From NCBI GenBank assembly GCA_021805275.1, contig JAJZFQ010000094.1, forward strand, positions 1-35,846: a stretch of DNA of 35,846 bases, written 5' to 3'. Positions 1 to 7,717 of the stretch are shown here, one piece after another. A model generated the notes under the pieces. It worked only from the letters and a program-made list of their open reading frames with translations, searched no databases and was not told the DNA's origin. The DNA is from Pseudomonadota bacterium. Lineage in GTDB: Bacteria; Pseudomonadota; Gammaproteobacteria; Steroidobacterales; Steroidobacteraceae. A program made the translations under genes and the position numbers. The number at the start of each line of letters is the position of its first letter. The first letter of the stretch is position 1.

Positions 1-1278
1 CTGCAGTTCCAGTTTGTGCAGCAGACTGCCCCGTATCTCCTCAAGCAGCATTTCGTGGCGTGGGGCAGCACCGAGGCTCGCTGGCGCGAGCGGAAGTCCG
101 GTGACCCGGCGGCGCTGCGTCGCCAGGCGCTGGCGGAGCGGGCTCGGCGGCTGCCGAGCAAACCGCTGAATGAGCTCGCCAAGGAGTTCCAGCGCGGGCG
201 CCTCAATGAATTCGGCGCGCCGGTGCGCGAGCAGTGGCGGGTGCAGACCGGACTGATCCGCGACGGGGTGCTCTACTACCACGACGCGCGCACGCCACAC
301 GGCAATTTCCCCTATCCGCTCGAGATGCGCTTCGGCGTGCGCTCGATCCTCAAGGCCGTGGGCGTACCGCTTGCGCTGCTGCGGCTCGCGCAGGTCTACG
401 GTCCGTACGTGCTGGCGCTGAAGATCGGCGATTACCTCGAGGGGCTCGATCCGAAGTACCGGCGCGTGCGCTTCATCGATGCGGCCAACATGGCGAGTGG
501 CTGCGGCGGTGCGGGCAGTTGGAAGACGCATCCGAACGATCCCATGGATGGGTATCTGGAGGGCGGCTACGACGAGTGGATGGCCGCGCCGACCCACGAG
601 GCGAAAGTGCAGCACATCGCTGCCACGGGGCGGCTCTATCCCTGGGAGCCCGGCACTGTGATGCGCTATCGCGACCAGGACTTCTACCTGCTCGGGGCCG
701 CGATCGACCGATTCCTCAAGAGCGTGCGCGGGCCAACGGCGGATGCGTGGGACATGCTGCGCAACGAGGTGTTCAAGCCCATCGGGATCCTCCAGGCACC
801 CCTCGTGCGCACGCGCGAGCCGGAGGGCAGGCGTGGGGTTGCATGGTTTCACTCCGGGTACTATCCGCTGCTCGATGATCTCGGCAAGATCGCGCTGCTG
901 TTTCAGAACCGCGGCGCGGCCGGTTCGCGGCAGCTTCTGCATCGCGAACTGACGGAAGACCTGCTGAACGCCAAGGACGCGTTGGTGCAGAACGGGGATG
1001 CCTCGCTCGGGGCGCTCGCAGGCGCCGAGCGCGGTCCGACGAGCGGCAGCCTGTACAAGATGGGGTTTCACTTCGTGCCCTACGTGGGCGCGCTGAGCGG
1101 TCGGCAGTACTTCTTGCCCACCATGCGCGGCTGGGGCGAGAACGAGGTCGTGCTGTATCCGAATGCGCTGATCACGATCCGCATTGCGAAGGCCGGCCAG
1201 CTGCCACCCGGCGAGCGGCCGAATTCGGGCGCCGCCAGTCGTACCATCCGCATGGTCGATCGCATGTCGGCTCTGTAA
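1..1278 (+). CDS. Serine hydrolase, beta-lactamase fold (5' end cut off)
   Basis: The frame is open to the first base, so the N-terminus lies outside the window; the GTG at 16 is probably internal. The protein resembles the PF00144 group (class C beta-lactamases, esterases, DD-peptidases). Counting from the GTG at 16, an SxxK motif (S110-I-L-K113) sits in the expected place and is followed by a MASG segment like the family's HTSG. The second motif, normally Y-x-N after PGT, reads Y218-R-D220 here, so asparagine is replaced by aspartate. A GWGEN segment near residue 375 may be the third motif region. No signal peptide can be judged. The gene ends 14 bases before soxB on the same strand, so co-transcription is likely. 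The substrate is unknown; hydrolysis of an amide or ester that feeds sarcosine oxidation is only a guess from position. Confidence 0.75.
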   Translation: MQFQFVQQTAPYLLKQHFVAWGSTEARWRERKSGDPAALRRQALAERARRLPSKPLNELAKEFQRGRLNEFGAPVREQWRVQTGLIRDGVLYYHDARTPHGNFPYPLEMRFGVRSILKAVGVPLALLRLAQVYGPYVLALKIGDYLEGLDPKYRRVRFIDAANMASGCGGAGSWKTHPNDPMDGYLEGGYDEWMAAPTHEAKVQHIAATGRLYPWEPGTVMRYRDQDFYLLGAAIDRFLKSVRGPTADAWDMLRNEVFKPIGILQAPLVRTREPEGRRGVAWFHSGYYPLLDDLGKIALLFQNRGAAGSRQLLHRELTEDLLNAKDALVQNGDASLGALAGAERGPTSGSLYKMGFHFVPYVGALSGRQYFLPTMRGWGENEVVLYPNALITIRIAKAGQLPPGERPNSGAASRTIRMVDRMSAL

Positions 1279-1292
1279 GGATCGAGCGGGCC

Positions 1293-2543
1293 ATGCGCTA
1301 TTCACTGTTCACACTCCTGCGCCAGAGCCTCTCGGGCCACCGCGGCTGGCCGCTCGCCTGGCGCGATGCAGCCCCGAAGTCCGCCTACGAGACGGTGATC
1401 GTCGGAGGCGGGGGCCATGGGCTCGCCACCGCGTACTACCTGGCGAAAGTGCACGGCATGCGCGATGTGGCGGTGCTCGAGAAAGGCCCGATCGGCCTGG
1501 GCAACGCCGGACGCAACACGACGATCATCCGCTCCAACTATCTGCTCCCGGGCAACCTGCCGTTCTACGAGTTCTCCATGAAGCTGTGGGAAGGTCTCGA
1601 GCAGGACCTGAACTACAACGCAATGGTCAGTCAACGCGGTGTCCTCAATTTGTTCCACTCGGACGCGCAGCGCGACGCGTACGTGCGCCGTGGTAACGCG
1701 ATGCGCCTGCACGGCGTGGATGCCGAGCTGCTCGATACAGCCGACGTACGGCGGATGCTGCCGTTGCTCGATTTCGACAACGCACGCTTCCCGATCCAGG
1801 GAGGTCTGCTGCAGCGGCGCGGCGGCACGGCCCGCCACGATGCCGTGGTGTGGGGCTACGCCCGGGCGGCCAGCGAGCACGGCGCGGACATCGTGCAGAA
1901 CTGCGAGGTGACCGGGCTGCTGCGCGACGGGGAACGGATCTGCGGTGTGCGCACGACGCGCGGGGACATCTCGGCGAGGCGCGTCGCGCTCGCCGTCGCC
2001 GGCCATTCCTCGCGGCTCGCGGCGATGGCCGGCCTGCCGCTGCCCATCGAGAGTCACGTCCTGCAGGCGTTCGTGTCCGAGGCGATCAAGCCGCTTATTC
2101 CCTGCGTGGTGACCTTCGGGGCCGGGCACTTCTACATCAGCCAGTCAGACAAGGGCGGGCTGGTGTTCGGCGGCGACATCGACGGATACAACTCCTATGC
2201 GCAGCGAGGCAATCTGCCCGTCGTGGAGGATGTCTGCTCGGGGGGCATGGCCTTGATGCCGGCGATCGGTCGGCTGCGCATGCTACGTTCCTGGGGCGGG
2301 ATCATGGACATGTCGATGGACGGCTCGCCGATCATCGATCGCACGCCGCTCGAGGGGCTGTTCCTGAATGCCGGCTGGTGTTACGGCGGATTCAAGGCGA
2401 CGCCTGCCTCTGGGTACTGTTTTGCCCACCTCCTGGCGCGCGGGCAGAGCCATGAGCTGGCCCGGGCGTTTCGTCTCGACCGTTTCGCGAGCGGCCACCT
2501 GCTCGACGAGAAGGGTCAGGGGCCGCAGCCGAATCTACATTGA
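1293..2543 (+). CDS. soxB: Sarcosine oxidase beta subunit
   Basis: This is the catalytic flavin subunit of heterotetrameric sarcosine oxidase, which demethylates sarcosine to glycine. It has 416 residues, normal for the family. A Rossmann motif near residues 35-44 (VIVGGGGHG) binds FAD. The stretch GGTARHDAV contains H182, which matches the histidine that carries covalent FMN in known enzymes (about His173-175). The N-terminus RYSLFTLLRQ is typical of SoxB, which supports the ATG at 1293. It is first in the order B-D-A-G, the standard layout for this enzyme, with only 9 bases before soxD. Identification is firm from sequence pattern and operon order. Confidence 0.97.
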   Translation: MRYSLFTLLRQSLSGHRGWPLAWRDAAPKSAYETVIVGGGGHGLATAYYLAKVHGMRDVAVLEKGPIGLGNAGRNTTIIRSNYLLPGNLPFYEFSMKLWEGLEQDLNYNAMVSQRGVLNLFHSDAQRDAYVRRGNAMRLHGVDAELLDTADVRRMLPLLDFDNARFPIQGGLLQRRGGTARHDAVVWGYARAASEHGADIVQNCEVTGLLRDGERICGVRTTRGDISARRVALAVAGHSSRLAAMAGLPLPIESHVLQAFVSEAIKPLIPCVVTFGAGHFYISQSDKGGLVFGGDIDGYNSYAQRGNLPVVEDVCSGGMALMPAIGRLRMLRSWGGIMDMSMDGSPIIDRTPLEGLFLNAGWCYGGFKATPASGYCFAHLLARGQSHELARAFRLDRFASGHLLDEKGQGPQPNLH

Positions 2544-2552
2544 GAGCTCAGC

Positions 2553-2819
2553 GTGCGTATCGAATGTCCCTTCTGCGGCGAGCGCGATCTCAGCGAGTTC
2601 ACCTATCGTGGGGCGGTCGGGGACTCTGCGGCGAGCACTGCTGCAGCGCGGCTCCTCGAGCCGCACGTCGCCACGGTGTACCTGCGGAGCAATCCGGCCG
2701 GCGTGCACCGCGAGCTGTGGCGGCACGGCTACGGCTGCGGATCGTGGCTCGAAGTCACGCGTGATACGCGCACCCACCTGATCAGCGCGGTGCGTCTCGC
2801 CAAGGACCCGGTGCCATGA
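2553..2819 (+). CDS. soxD: Sarcosine oxidase delta subunit
   Basis: This 88-residue zinc-binding subunit has no known catalytic role of its own. Cys5 and Cys8 (C-P-F-C) plus His58 and Cys62 (H-G-Y-G-C) match the Cys/Cys/His/Cys zinc site of known delta subunits with an offset of one residue. The closing GSWLEVTRDT resembles the conserved C-terminal part of the family. The start is GTG, chosen because it places C-P-x-C at the usual distance from the N-terminus. The stop overlaps the soxA start as ATGA, implying translational coupling. Confidence 0.95.
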   Translation: MRIECPFCGERDLSEFTYRGAVGDSAASTAAARLLEPHVATVYLRSNPAGVHRELWRHGYGCGSWLEVTRDTRTHLISAVRLAKDPVP

Positions 2820-5785
2820 ATCCGAACCGACTTGACGGCGAAGGGGCCATCCGGCGCGACCGAACAGTGTCTTTCACGTTCGACCGCAAGCACTACCGCG
2901 GTTACGAGGGCGACACGCTCGCCTCGGGGCTGCTCGCCGCGGGCGTGACGCTGGTGGGGCGCTCGTTCAAGTACCACCGGCCGAGGGGCATCCTCAGCGC
3001 CGGCTCGGAGGAGCCCAACGCGCTGGTCGAGCTGCGCAGCGGTGCGCGTCGCGAGCCGAACACGCGTGCGACGACCGTCGAGCTGTTTGAGGGGCTTGCG
3101 GCATGCAGCCAGAACGCATGGCCGTCGCTCGCCTTCGATCTCGGCGCGATCAACTCGCGGCTCTCGCGGCTGCTGGTCGCCGGCTTTTACTACAAGACCT
3201 TCATGTGGCCTGCGGCCTGGTGGGAGAAGCTTTACGAGCCGGCGATCCGGCGGGCGGCCGGCCTGGGCCGGGCGAGTGGCGAGGCCGACCCGGACGAGTA
3301 CGAGACCGTCTACGCGTTCTGCGACGTGCTGGTGATCGGCGGCGGTCCGGCGGGACTCGCCGCGGCGCTGGTGGCCGGGCGTTCGGGAGCACGCGTCCTG
3401 CTCTGCGACGAGGACTTTCTGCTCGGCGGGCGGCTGAACGGGGAGCGTCACGTGATCGACGGTGAGTCCGCCTCGGACTGGGCTCGGCGCGCGGTAGCAG
3501 AGCTGCGTTCGCTGCCGGAGGTCCGAGTGCTGCCGCGCACGACCGTGTTTGGAGCCTACGACGGCAGCACCTTCGGTGCGATCGAGCGCGTGGCCGATCA
3601 CCTGCCCGCGCCACCGGCACACCAGCCCCGACAACGGTACTGGAAGATCGTCGCCCGGTGTGCGGTGCTGGCCGCGGGGGCGCAGGAGCGCTCGATTGTA
3701 TTCGGGGACAATGATCGACCGGGCGTCATGCTCGCCTCGGCCGTACGAACGTACGTCAACCGCTTCAGGGTGGCGCCGGGACGTAGGGCCGGGCTGTTCA
3801 CGAGCGGTGATGACGGGTGGAAGACGGCGCTTGATCTCATCGCCGCGGGGGTCGAGGTGGCGGTGATTGTCGAGGCGCGCCGTTCGATTCCCGCCGCGCT
3901 GCTTGAGCAGGCGCGCCGTCACGACATCGAGGTCATGCCGGGGGCTCATGTCATGGGTACGCGCGGGGGCAAACGTATCGAGGCCGTCGAAGTGCGCGAT
4001 GCAGGCGGCCGTCTGCGCCGGGTGCATCTCGATGCCCTCGCGGTCGCCGGCGGCTGGAGTCCGCAGACGGCGCTCTCGACGCATCTCGGCGGACGGCCCC
4101 GCTGGAGCGAGGCGATCAGCGGTTACATCCCCGGGGAGTTGCCGGGATCGATGCGGGCGGTCGGAGCGGCCGCCGGTGAGTTCTCCCTCGCGGGCGCGCT
4201 GCGCTCGGGGGCCGAAGCCGGTCGGGATGCGGCGCTGGCGGTGGGCTTCGCACCCGCGCTGCAAACGTGGCAGACCGACGAGGAGGGCACGGGGGCCGTC
4301 GCGCTGTGGTTCGTGAGCGAACTGCGGGGCAAGGCGTTCGTGGATCTCCAGCACGACGTGACGGCTGAGGATGTTGCGCTGGCAGCGCGCGAAGGCTTTC
4401 GCTGCGCCGAGCATCTCAAGCGCTACACCACCCTCGGTATGGGTACCGACCAGGGCAGGACCGCTCAGGTGAACGGCCAGGCGCTGCTCGCGGCGCTGAC
4501 GCAGCGCGAGCTCGGGCAGCTCGGCACCATCGCCTCCCGCCCACCCTACACGCCGGTGGCCATCGGCGCCCTGGCGGGTCGGGCGCGCGGTGCGCAGTTT
4601 CGTCCCTGCCGCCGCACGCCGAGTCATCAGTGGGCTGAGGCGCGCGGGGCGGTCTTCGTCGATGCGGGGCAGTGGCGGCGCGCCCGATGGTTCCCCCTGC
4701 CGGGCGAGACCGACTGGCAGCGTACGGTGAGCCGGGAGGTGCAGTCCGTTCGCACCGGGGTGGGGGTCTGCGATGTGTCGACCCTCGGCAAGATCGACGT
4801 GCAGGGCGACGATGCGACAGAGTTCCTGGAGCGGCTGTATGCCAACACCCTCGCGACGCTCGCGGTCGGCAGGGTGCGTTACGGCCTGCTGCTGCGCGAG
4901 GACGGCATCGTGCTCGATGACGGCACCGTGGCGCGTCTCGGGGAAAACCATTATCTGGTCTCGACGAGCACTGCGCATGCGGCCGGAGTGATGGCGCACC
5001 TGACGCATGCGCACCAGGTGCTCTGGCCGCGGCTCGATGTCCAGTTGACCTCCGTCACCGAGCACTGGGCGCAGTACGCGATCGCTGGCCCGCGCGCCCG
5101 AGCGTTGCTCGAGTGTCTCATCGGGGAGTCCCTCGAGCTGTCAAATACGCACTTGCCTCATCTGGCCTGCGCACAGTTCCCGTGGGCTGGCCGGACCGCG
5201 CGGCTGTTCCGGATCTCCTTCTGTGGGGAGCTCGGTTACGAGCTGGCGGTACCGGCGCGTCACGCCCACGCGCTGCTCGGGGCGCTCATGGTGCACGGCG
5301 TGCCGCTGGGTGTCGTTCCGTACGGTACGGAGGCCCTCGGGGTCATGCGTATCGAGAAAGGACACATCGCCGGTCCCGAGATCAACGGCACCACGACGGC
5401 GGCCGATCTCGGTCTCGGGCGCCTGGTGTCGATCCGCAAGGACTTCATCGGCCGGTTGCTCGCTCAGCGCCCCGGTCTCACCACCACCGACCGCCCGGTG
5501 CTGGTCGGACTGAAGCCCGTGGACCCACGGGAGCGGCTCTCGAGCGGCGCGCATCTGGTGCGCTCGGCGATGGCGGTGACGGTGCAGAACGATGAGGGAT
5601 TCGTCAGCTCCGCGGCATTTTCCCCGACGCTCGGGCAGTGGATCGGGCTTGGATTTCTCAGTCGCGGCCGCGAACGGCACGGCGAGCGGGTTCGCGCCTG
5701 CGACCCGCTGCGCGGCCGGGAGACGCTGGTCGAGGTGGTGGATCCGGTGTTTTACGATGTCGATGGCCTGCGAGTGCGTACGTGA
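2816..5785 (+). CDS. soxA: Sarcosine oxidase alpha subunit
   Basis: This is the large subunit (989 residues, normal length). Residues 1-100 form the 2Fe-2S-ferredoxin-like N-terminal fold found in the family (FKYHRPRGI at 51-59). A dinucleotide-binding motif GGGPAG lies at 175-180 and belongs to the NAD-binding domain. From about residue 610 to the end the protein resembles GcvT, the glycine-cleavage T-protein, and binds folate. This part transfers the oxidised methyl group to tetrahydrofolate and gives 5,10-methylene-THF. The ATG overlaps the soxD stop, and the soxG start overlaps its stop. A 778-residue open frame runs antisense inside this gene, but it is a by-product of GC-rich codon usage. 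Confidence 0.97.
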   Translation: MNPNRLDGEGAIRRDRTVSFTFDRKHYRGYEGDTLASGLLAAGVTLVGRSFKYHRPRGILSAGSEEPNALVELRSGARREPNTRATTVELFEGLAACSQNAWPSLAFDLGAINSRLSRLLVAGFYYKTFMWPAAWWEKLYEPAIRRAAGLGRASGEADPDEYETVYAFCDVLVIGGGPAGLAAALVAGRSGARVLLCDEDFLLGGRLNGERHVIDGESASDWARRAVAELRSLPEVRVLPRTTVFGAYDGSTFGAIERVADHLPAPPAHQPRQRYWKIVARCAVLAAGAQERSIVFGDNDRPGVMLASAVRTYVNRFRVAPGRRAGLFTSGDDGWKTALDLIAAGVEVAVIVEARRSIPAALLEQARRHDIEVMPGAHVMGTRGGKRIEAVEVRDAGGRLRRVHLDALAVAGGWSPQTALSTHLGGRPRWSEAISGYIPGELPGSMRAVGAAAGEFSLAGALRSGAEAGRDAALAVGFAPALQTWQTDEEGTGAVALWFVSELRGKAFVDLQHDVTAEDVALAAREGFRCAEHLKRYTTLGMGTDQGRTAQVNGQALLAALTQRELGQLGTIASRPPYTPVAIGALAGRARGAQFRPCRRTPSHQWAEARGAVFVDAGQWRRARWFPLPGETDWQRTVSREVQSVRTGVGVCDVSTLGKIDVQGDDATEFLERLYANTLATLAVGRVRYGLLLREDGIVLDDGTVARLGENHYLVSTSTAHAAGVMAHLTHAHQVLWPRLDVQLTSVTEHWAQYAIAGPRARALLECLIGESLELSNTHLPHLACAQFPWAGRTARLFRISFCGELGYELAVPARHAHALLGALMVHGVPLGVVPYGTEALGVMRIEKGHIAGPEINGTTTAADLGLGRLVSIRKDFIGRLLAQRPGLTTTDRPVLVGLKPVDPRERLSSGAHLVRSAMAVTVQNDEGFVSSAAFSPTLGQWIGLGFLSRGRERHGERVRACDPLRGRETLVEVVDPVFYDVDGLRVRT

Positions 5786-6402
5786 GCGTCGCATCCCATC
5801 GGGGTGGTCCCGCGGCGTCCGTGCCGCCATCTGCCGGCGAGCCGGCCGCACCGTACCAGGTGCTCGCGCAGGAACGCGTCGGGCTCGAGGTCGCGCGTCT
5901 GACCGTACGCCGCGAGCAGACGAGCGAACTGTGCCGGCGGGTCTACGGTCGCTTCGGCATCGAGCTGCCACAGCAGCCCCGCCAGGTGTCGGCCGGCGCT
6001 CTGGTCGCGGCAGGGGTGGCGCCGGGCGCTTGGCTGTTCGTCGCAGAAGCCGCGGGAAGCGAGTTCATGCCCTCGCTGCGCGCGGCGAGTGAACGGTGCG
6101 CGACGGTGGTCGACCTCAGCGATGCCTATGCGATCGTTCGGCTCTCGGGTACACGGGTGCGCGAGTGTCTGGCGAAGCTGTTGCCCCTCGATCTTCACGA
6201 GCGGCGCTTCGCAGTGGGGCACCTGGCGCAGACGGTGGCGGCGCACATGAGCGTGATGGTGTGGCGCCTCGAGGACACACCACAGGGTCTGGCGGTATTC
6301 GAGACCTGGGCGGGATTGAGCTTCGCGGCGAGCTGGCACCGGGCGTTGCGCGAGAGCGCGGCGGAATTCGGCTTGCTGTTCCAGCCGGCCGCTGATTCCT
6401 GA
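5782..6402 (+). CDS. soxG: Sarcosine oxidase gamma subunit
   Basis: This is the fourth subunit of the heterotetramer, 206 residues if translation begins at the GTG of the GTGA overlap with the soxA stop; a much earlier start would lie deep inside soxA. The family is related to the N-terminal part of GcvT-like folate proteins and packs on the alpha subunit. Segments such as DLSDAYAIVRLSG and the C-terminal SFAASWHRAL fit the gamma subunit. It is the last sox gene here; glyA, folD and purU, which follow sox operons in some bacteria, are not present. Its stop codon lies within an inverted repeat shared with the convergent GFA gene. Confidence 0.9.
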   Translation: MSVASHRGGPAASVPPSAGEPAAPYQVLAQERVGLEVARLTVRREQTSELCRRVYGRFGIELPQQPRQVSAGALVAAGVAPGAWLFVAEAAGSEFMPSLRAASERCATVVDLSDAYAIVRLSGTRVRECLAKLLPLDLHERRFAVGHLAQTVAAHMSVMVWRLEDTPQGLAVFETWAGLSFAASWHRALRESAAEFGLLFQPAADS

Positions 6403-6438
6403 GCGTGCTGCAGCCCCGGCCCCGCCGCCTGCGCTCAG
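6399..6438. terminator. Inverted repeat between convergent soxG and GFA ends
   Basis: CTGAGCG at 6399-6405 is perfectly complementary to CGCTCAG at 6432-6438, with a 26-base GC-rich loop. It contains the soxG stop and the GFA stop, so it could end transcription from both sides. There is no U-tract, and part of the symmetry comes from opposed TGA stops, so this is a modest call. Confidence 0.35.
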
Positions 6439-6819
6439 TGGCCGGGTGACTGTGGGGCGTCAGCCTCAAGGGTGTAGTAGTCGGACTTGGCGGCGACGAA
6501 GATGTGACGTTCCAGCGTCAGGTGCGTGGGTGGATCGAGCGTGCCGGCCAGGATGCCGGTCGCATCGCTGCCCAGGCGTCGCCAGAGGAGGTTTCCGCCG
6601 CAGCGGCGGCAGAAGCGGCGCTCTGCGCCCGCGGAGGAGCGAAACCAGGTGAGTGTCTCGGCGGTGCTCAGATGCAGCCGATCGTTGGGCGCGGACGTGC
6701 CCGCTACGAACTGACCGCTGGTGCGCCTGCATTGGCTGCAGTGGCAGGCGATGACTCCGCGCAGGGGCCTTTTCCACGGTGTAGTGCACACCGCCGCATA
6801 GGCAGCCACCGGTTCGCAT
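6435..6819 (-). pseudogene. GFA-family (DUF636) zinc protein gene with a frameshift
   Basis: Two frames together make one GFA protein, the family named after glutathione-dependent formaldehyde-activating enzyme. From the ATG at 6819 one frame gives MRTGGCLCGGVHYTVEK. The next frame then gives LRGVIACHCSQCRRTSG and continues to the stop at 6435. Removing one base from the A/G/C run near 6763-6773 joins them as ...YTVEK-A-LRGVIACHC..., exactly like intact relatives. All expected zinc cysteines are present: C-L-C, C-H-C-S-Q-C and a later C-R-R-C. The repaired protein would have about 127 residues. Either the gene is freshly inactivated or the assembly carries a homopolymer error; the undecayed downstream frame favours error or a recent event. 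It converges with soxG, whose enzyme can release formaldehyde, but most members of this family have no proven formaldehyde role. Confidence 0.85.
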
Positions 6820-6891
6820 TAACGCGCTTCTCGTGCCGTCTGCTCCCGGCAAGTCGGTGTGTTGCACGGTCCGAAAAAAAAATGATAAATT

Positions 6892-6922
6892 TATAATCAA
6901 TATCAATGAGATATTGATTATA
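6892..6922. promoter_or_regulatory. AT-rich operator-like palindrome upstream of GFA
   Basis: TATAATCAATATC at 6892-6904 and its exact reverse complement GATATTGATTATA at 6910-6922 are separated by AATGA. The palindrome is inside about 50 bases of almost pure A/T (6874-6926), preceded by a run of nine A, in otherwise GC-rich DNA. It sits 73-103 bases upstream of the GFA start. Both strands contain TATAAT or close variants, so promoter elements and a dimeric repressor site may overlap. It does not match the classical Fur box well. The rest of the gap 6820-7035 holds no convincing gene. Confidence 0.55.
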
Positions 6923-7035
6923 TTTACCCTGAATTCGCGCCTCTCGGAGCCCCGCCCAGTGCACAAGCGATACCCGCCCGCGCACTGGAGCACATCGGTG
7001 CGCGGCTCGTGCCCGGTACACCGCGCGGGCCGGTA

Positions 7036-7602
7036 TCAATGCTCCGTGTCGCCGAGCAGCGTGACGCCCGGCGGCAGGCGCTCGGCCACCTGGGCGTAGC
7101 GGGCGCGCTCCTCGAGAATCGAGTCGGCATCGATGGCGCTCACCGCACGCCAGCTGGCGATGCGCGCCAGTCGGGCCAACTGCCCCTCGATCGCTTCGCG
7201 CCGCGCGCACCAGAGGGTATCGAAGAACTGCCCGAACGCCTGCCAGGCCGCGTGCGCCAGTTCTGGCGATGCGGCCGACAGCGCGCTCTCGAGGCGCGTG
7301 AGCGCCTGACGGCTCGTCCCCTCGCGAGCTGCCAGCTCGGCGAGCTCGGCCGGTACCGACGCCTCCGGCGTTCCCGGGGCGGCGGCGCGGCTGGCGGTGA
7401 TGAGCTCCCCGAGCAGTTGATCGCGCTGCTCGAAGCGGCTGAGCACCCAGGCGAGGTAGCCCACGCTCGCCTCGCGAAACGCCCCTGACTGCGCCGGGGG
7501 CTTGCGTGCCGCGCCGAACACGATGCGGCAGGCGTTGACCACCTGGGTGGCGTGGATGCGCTCGGTGGCCAGCTGTCCGCGGAGGATCGCGCTTTCGTCC
7601 AT
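7036..7602 (-). CDS. Unrecognised helical protein, 188 aa
   Basis: I do not recognise this protein. It looks all-alpha and soluble: long Ala/Arg/Glu/Leu-rich amphipathic stretches, no signal peptide, no membrane segment and no clear metal motif. Only two cysteines are seen, one near residue 25 and one near residue 130. The start is taken as the ATG at 7602 (MDESAIL); an in-frame ATG at 7656 would add 18 residues of low-complexity, arginine/proline-containing sequence. Upstream of 7602 there is no Shine-Dalgarno sequence, but TACAAT ends exactly seven bases before the ATG, suggesting leaderless translation. The gene is divergent from thrA and shares its 115-base upstream region. Codon use looks ordinary for the window, so it is probably a real, lineage-restricted gene. 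Confidence 0.7.
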   Translation of the reverse strand: MDESAILRGQLATERIHATQVVNACRIVFGAARKPPAQSGAFREASVGYLAWVLSRFEQRDQLLGELITASRAAAPGTPEASVPAELAELAAREGTSRQALTRLESALSAASPELAHAAWQAFGQFFDTLWCARREAIEGQLARLARIASWRAVSAIDADSILEERARYAQVAERLPPGVTLLGDTEH

Positions 7603-7609
7603 TGGGGGG

Positions 7610-7615
7610 ATTGTA
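7610..7615 (-). promoter_or_regulatory. Probable -10 element giving a leaderless transcript
   Basis: Read on the minus strand this is TACAAT, followed by CCCCCCA and then ATG at 7602. A start site 7-8 bases downstream of the -10 falls on the ATG itself. No good -35 is visible. Confidence 0.4.
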
Positions 7616-7717
7616 CCGGCACGCCTCCCTGGGGGGTGATCCGTCGGTTGATCCATTGCGCGCGCCGGTGCGCATCAGTAGAGTCGCACGGCTCTCCCTC
7701 AGGTGACCGGTAACTCC

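Noticed and set aside
2729..5065. A 778-residue open frame antisense to soxA
   Set aside because: It lies wholly over a well-identified gene, is Arg/Pro/His-rich, and shows no recognisable motif. GC-rich codon usage commonly keeps the opposite frame open.
6874..6926. Fur box upstream of the GFA gene
   Set aside because: The palindrome is AT-rich with GAT/ATC units but does not match the 19-base Fur consensus, and no iron gene is nearby.
7603..7717. Threonine attenuator or leader peptide before thrA
   Set aside because: No short frame with Thr/Ile codon runs and no terminator/antiterminator pair was found in this gap.
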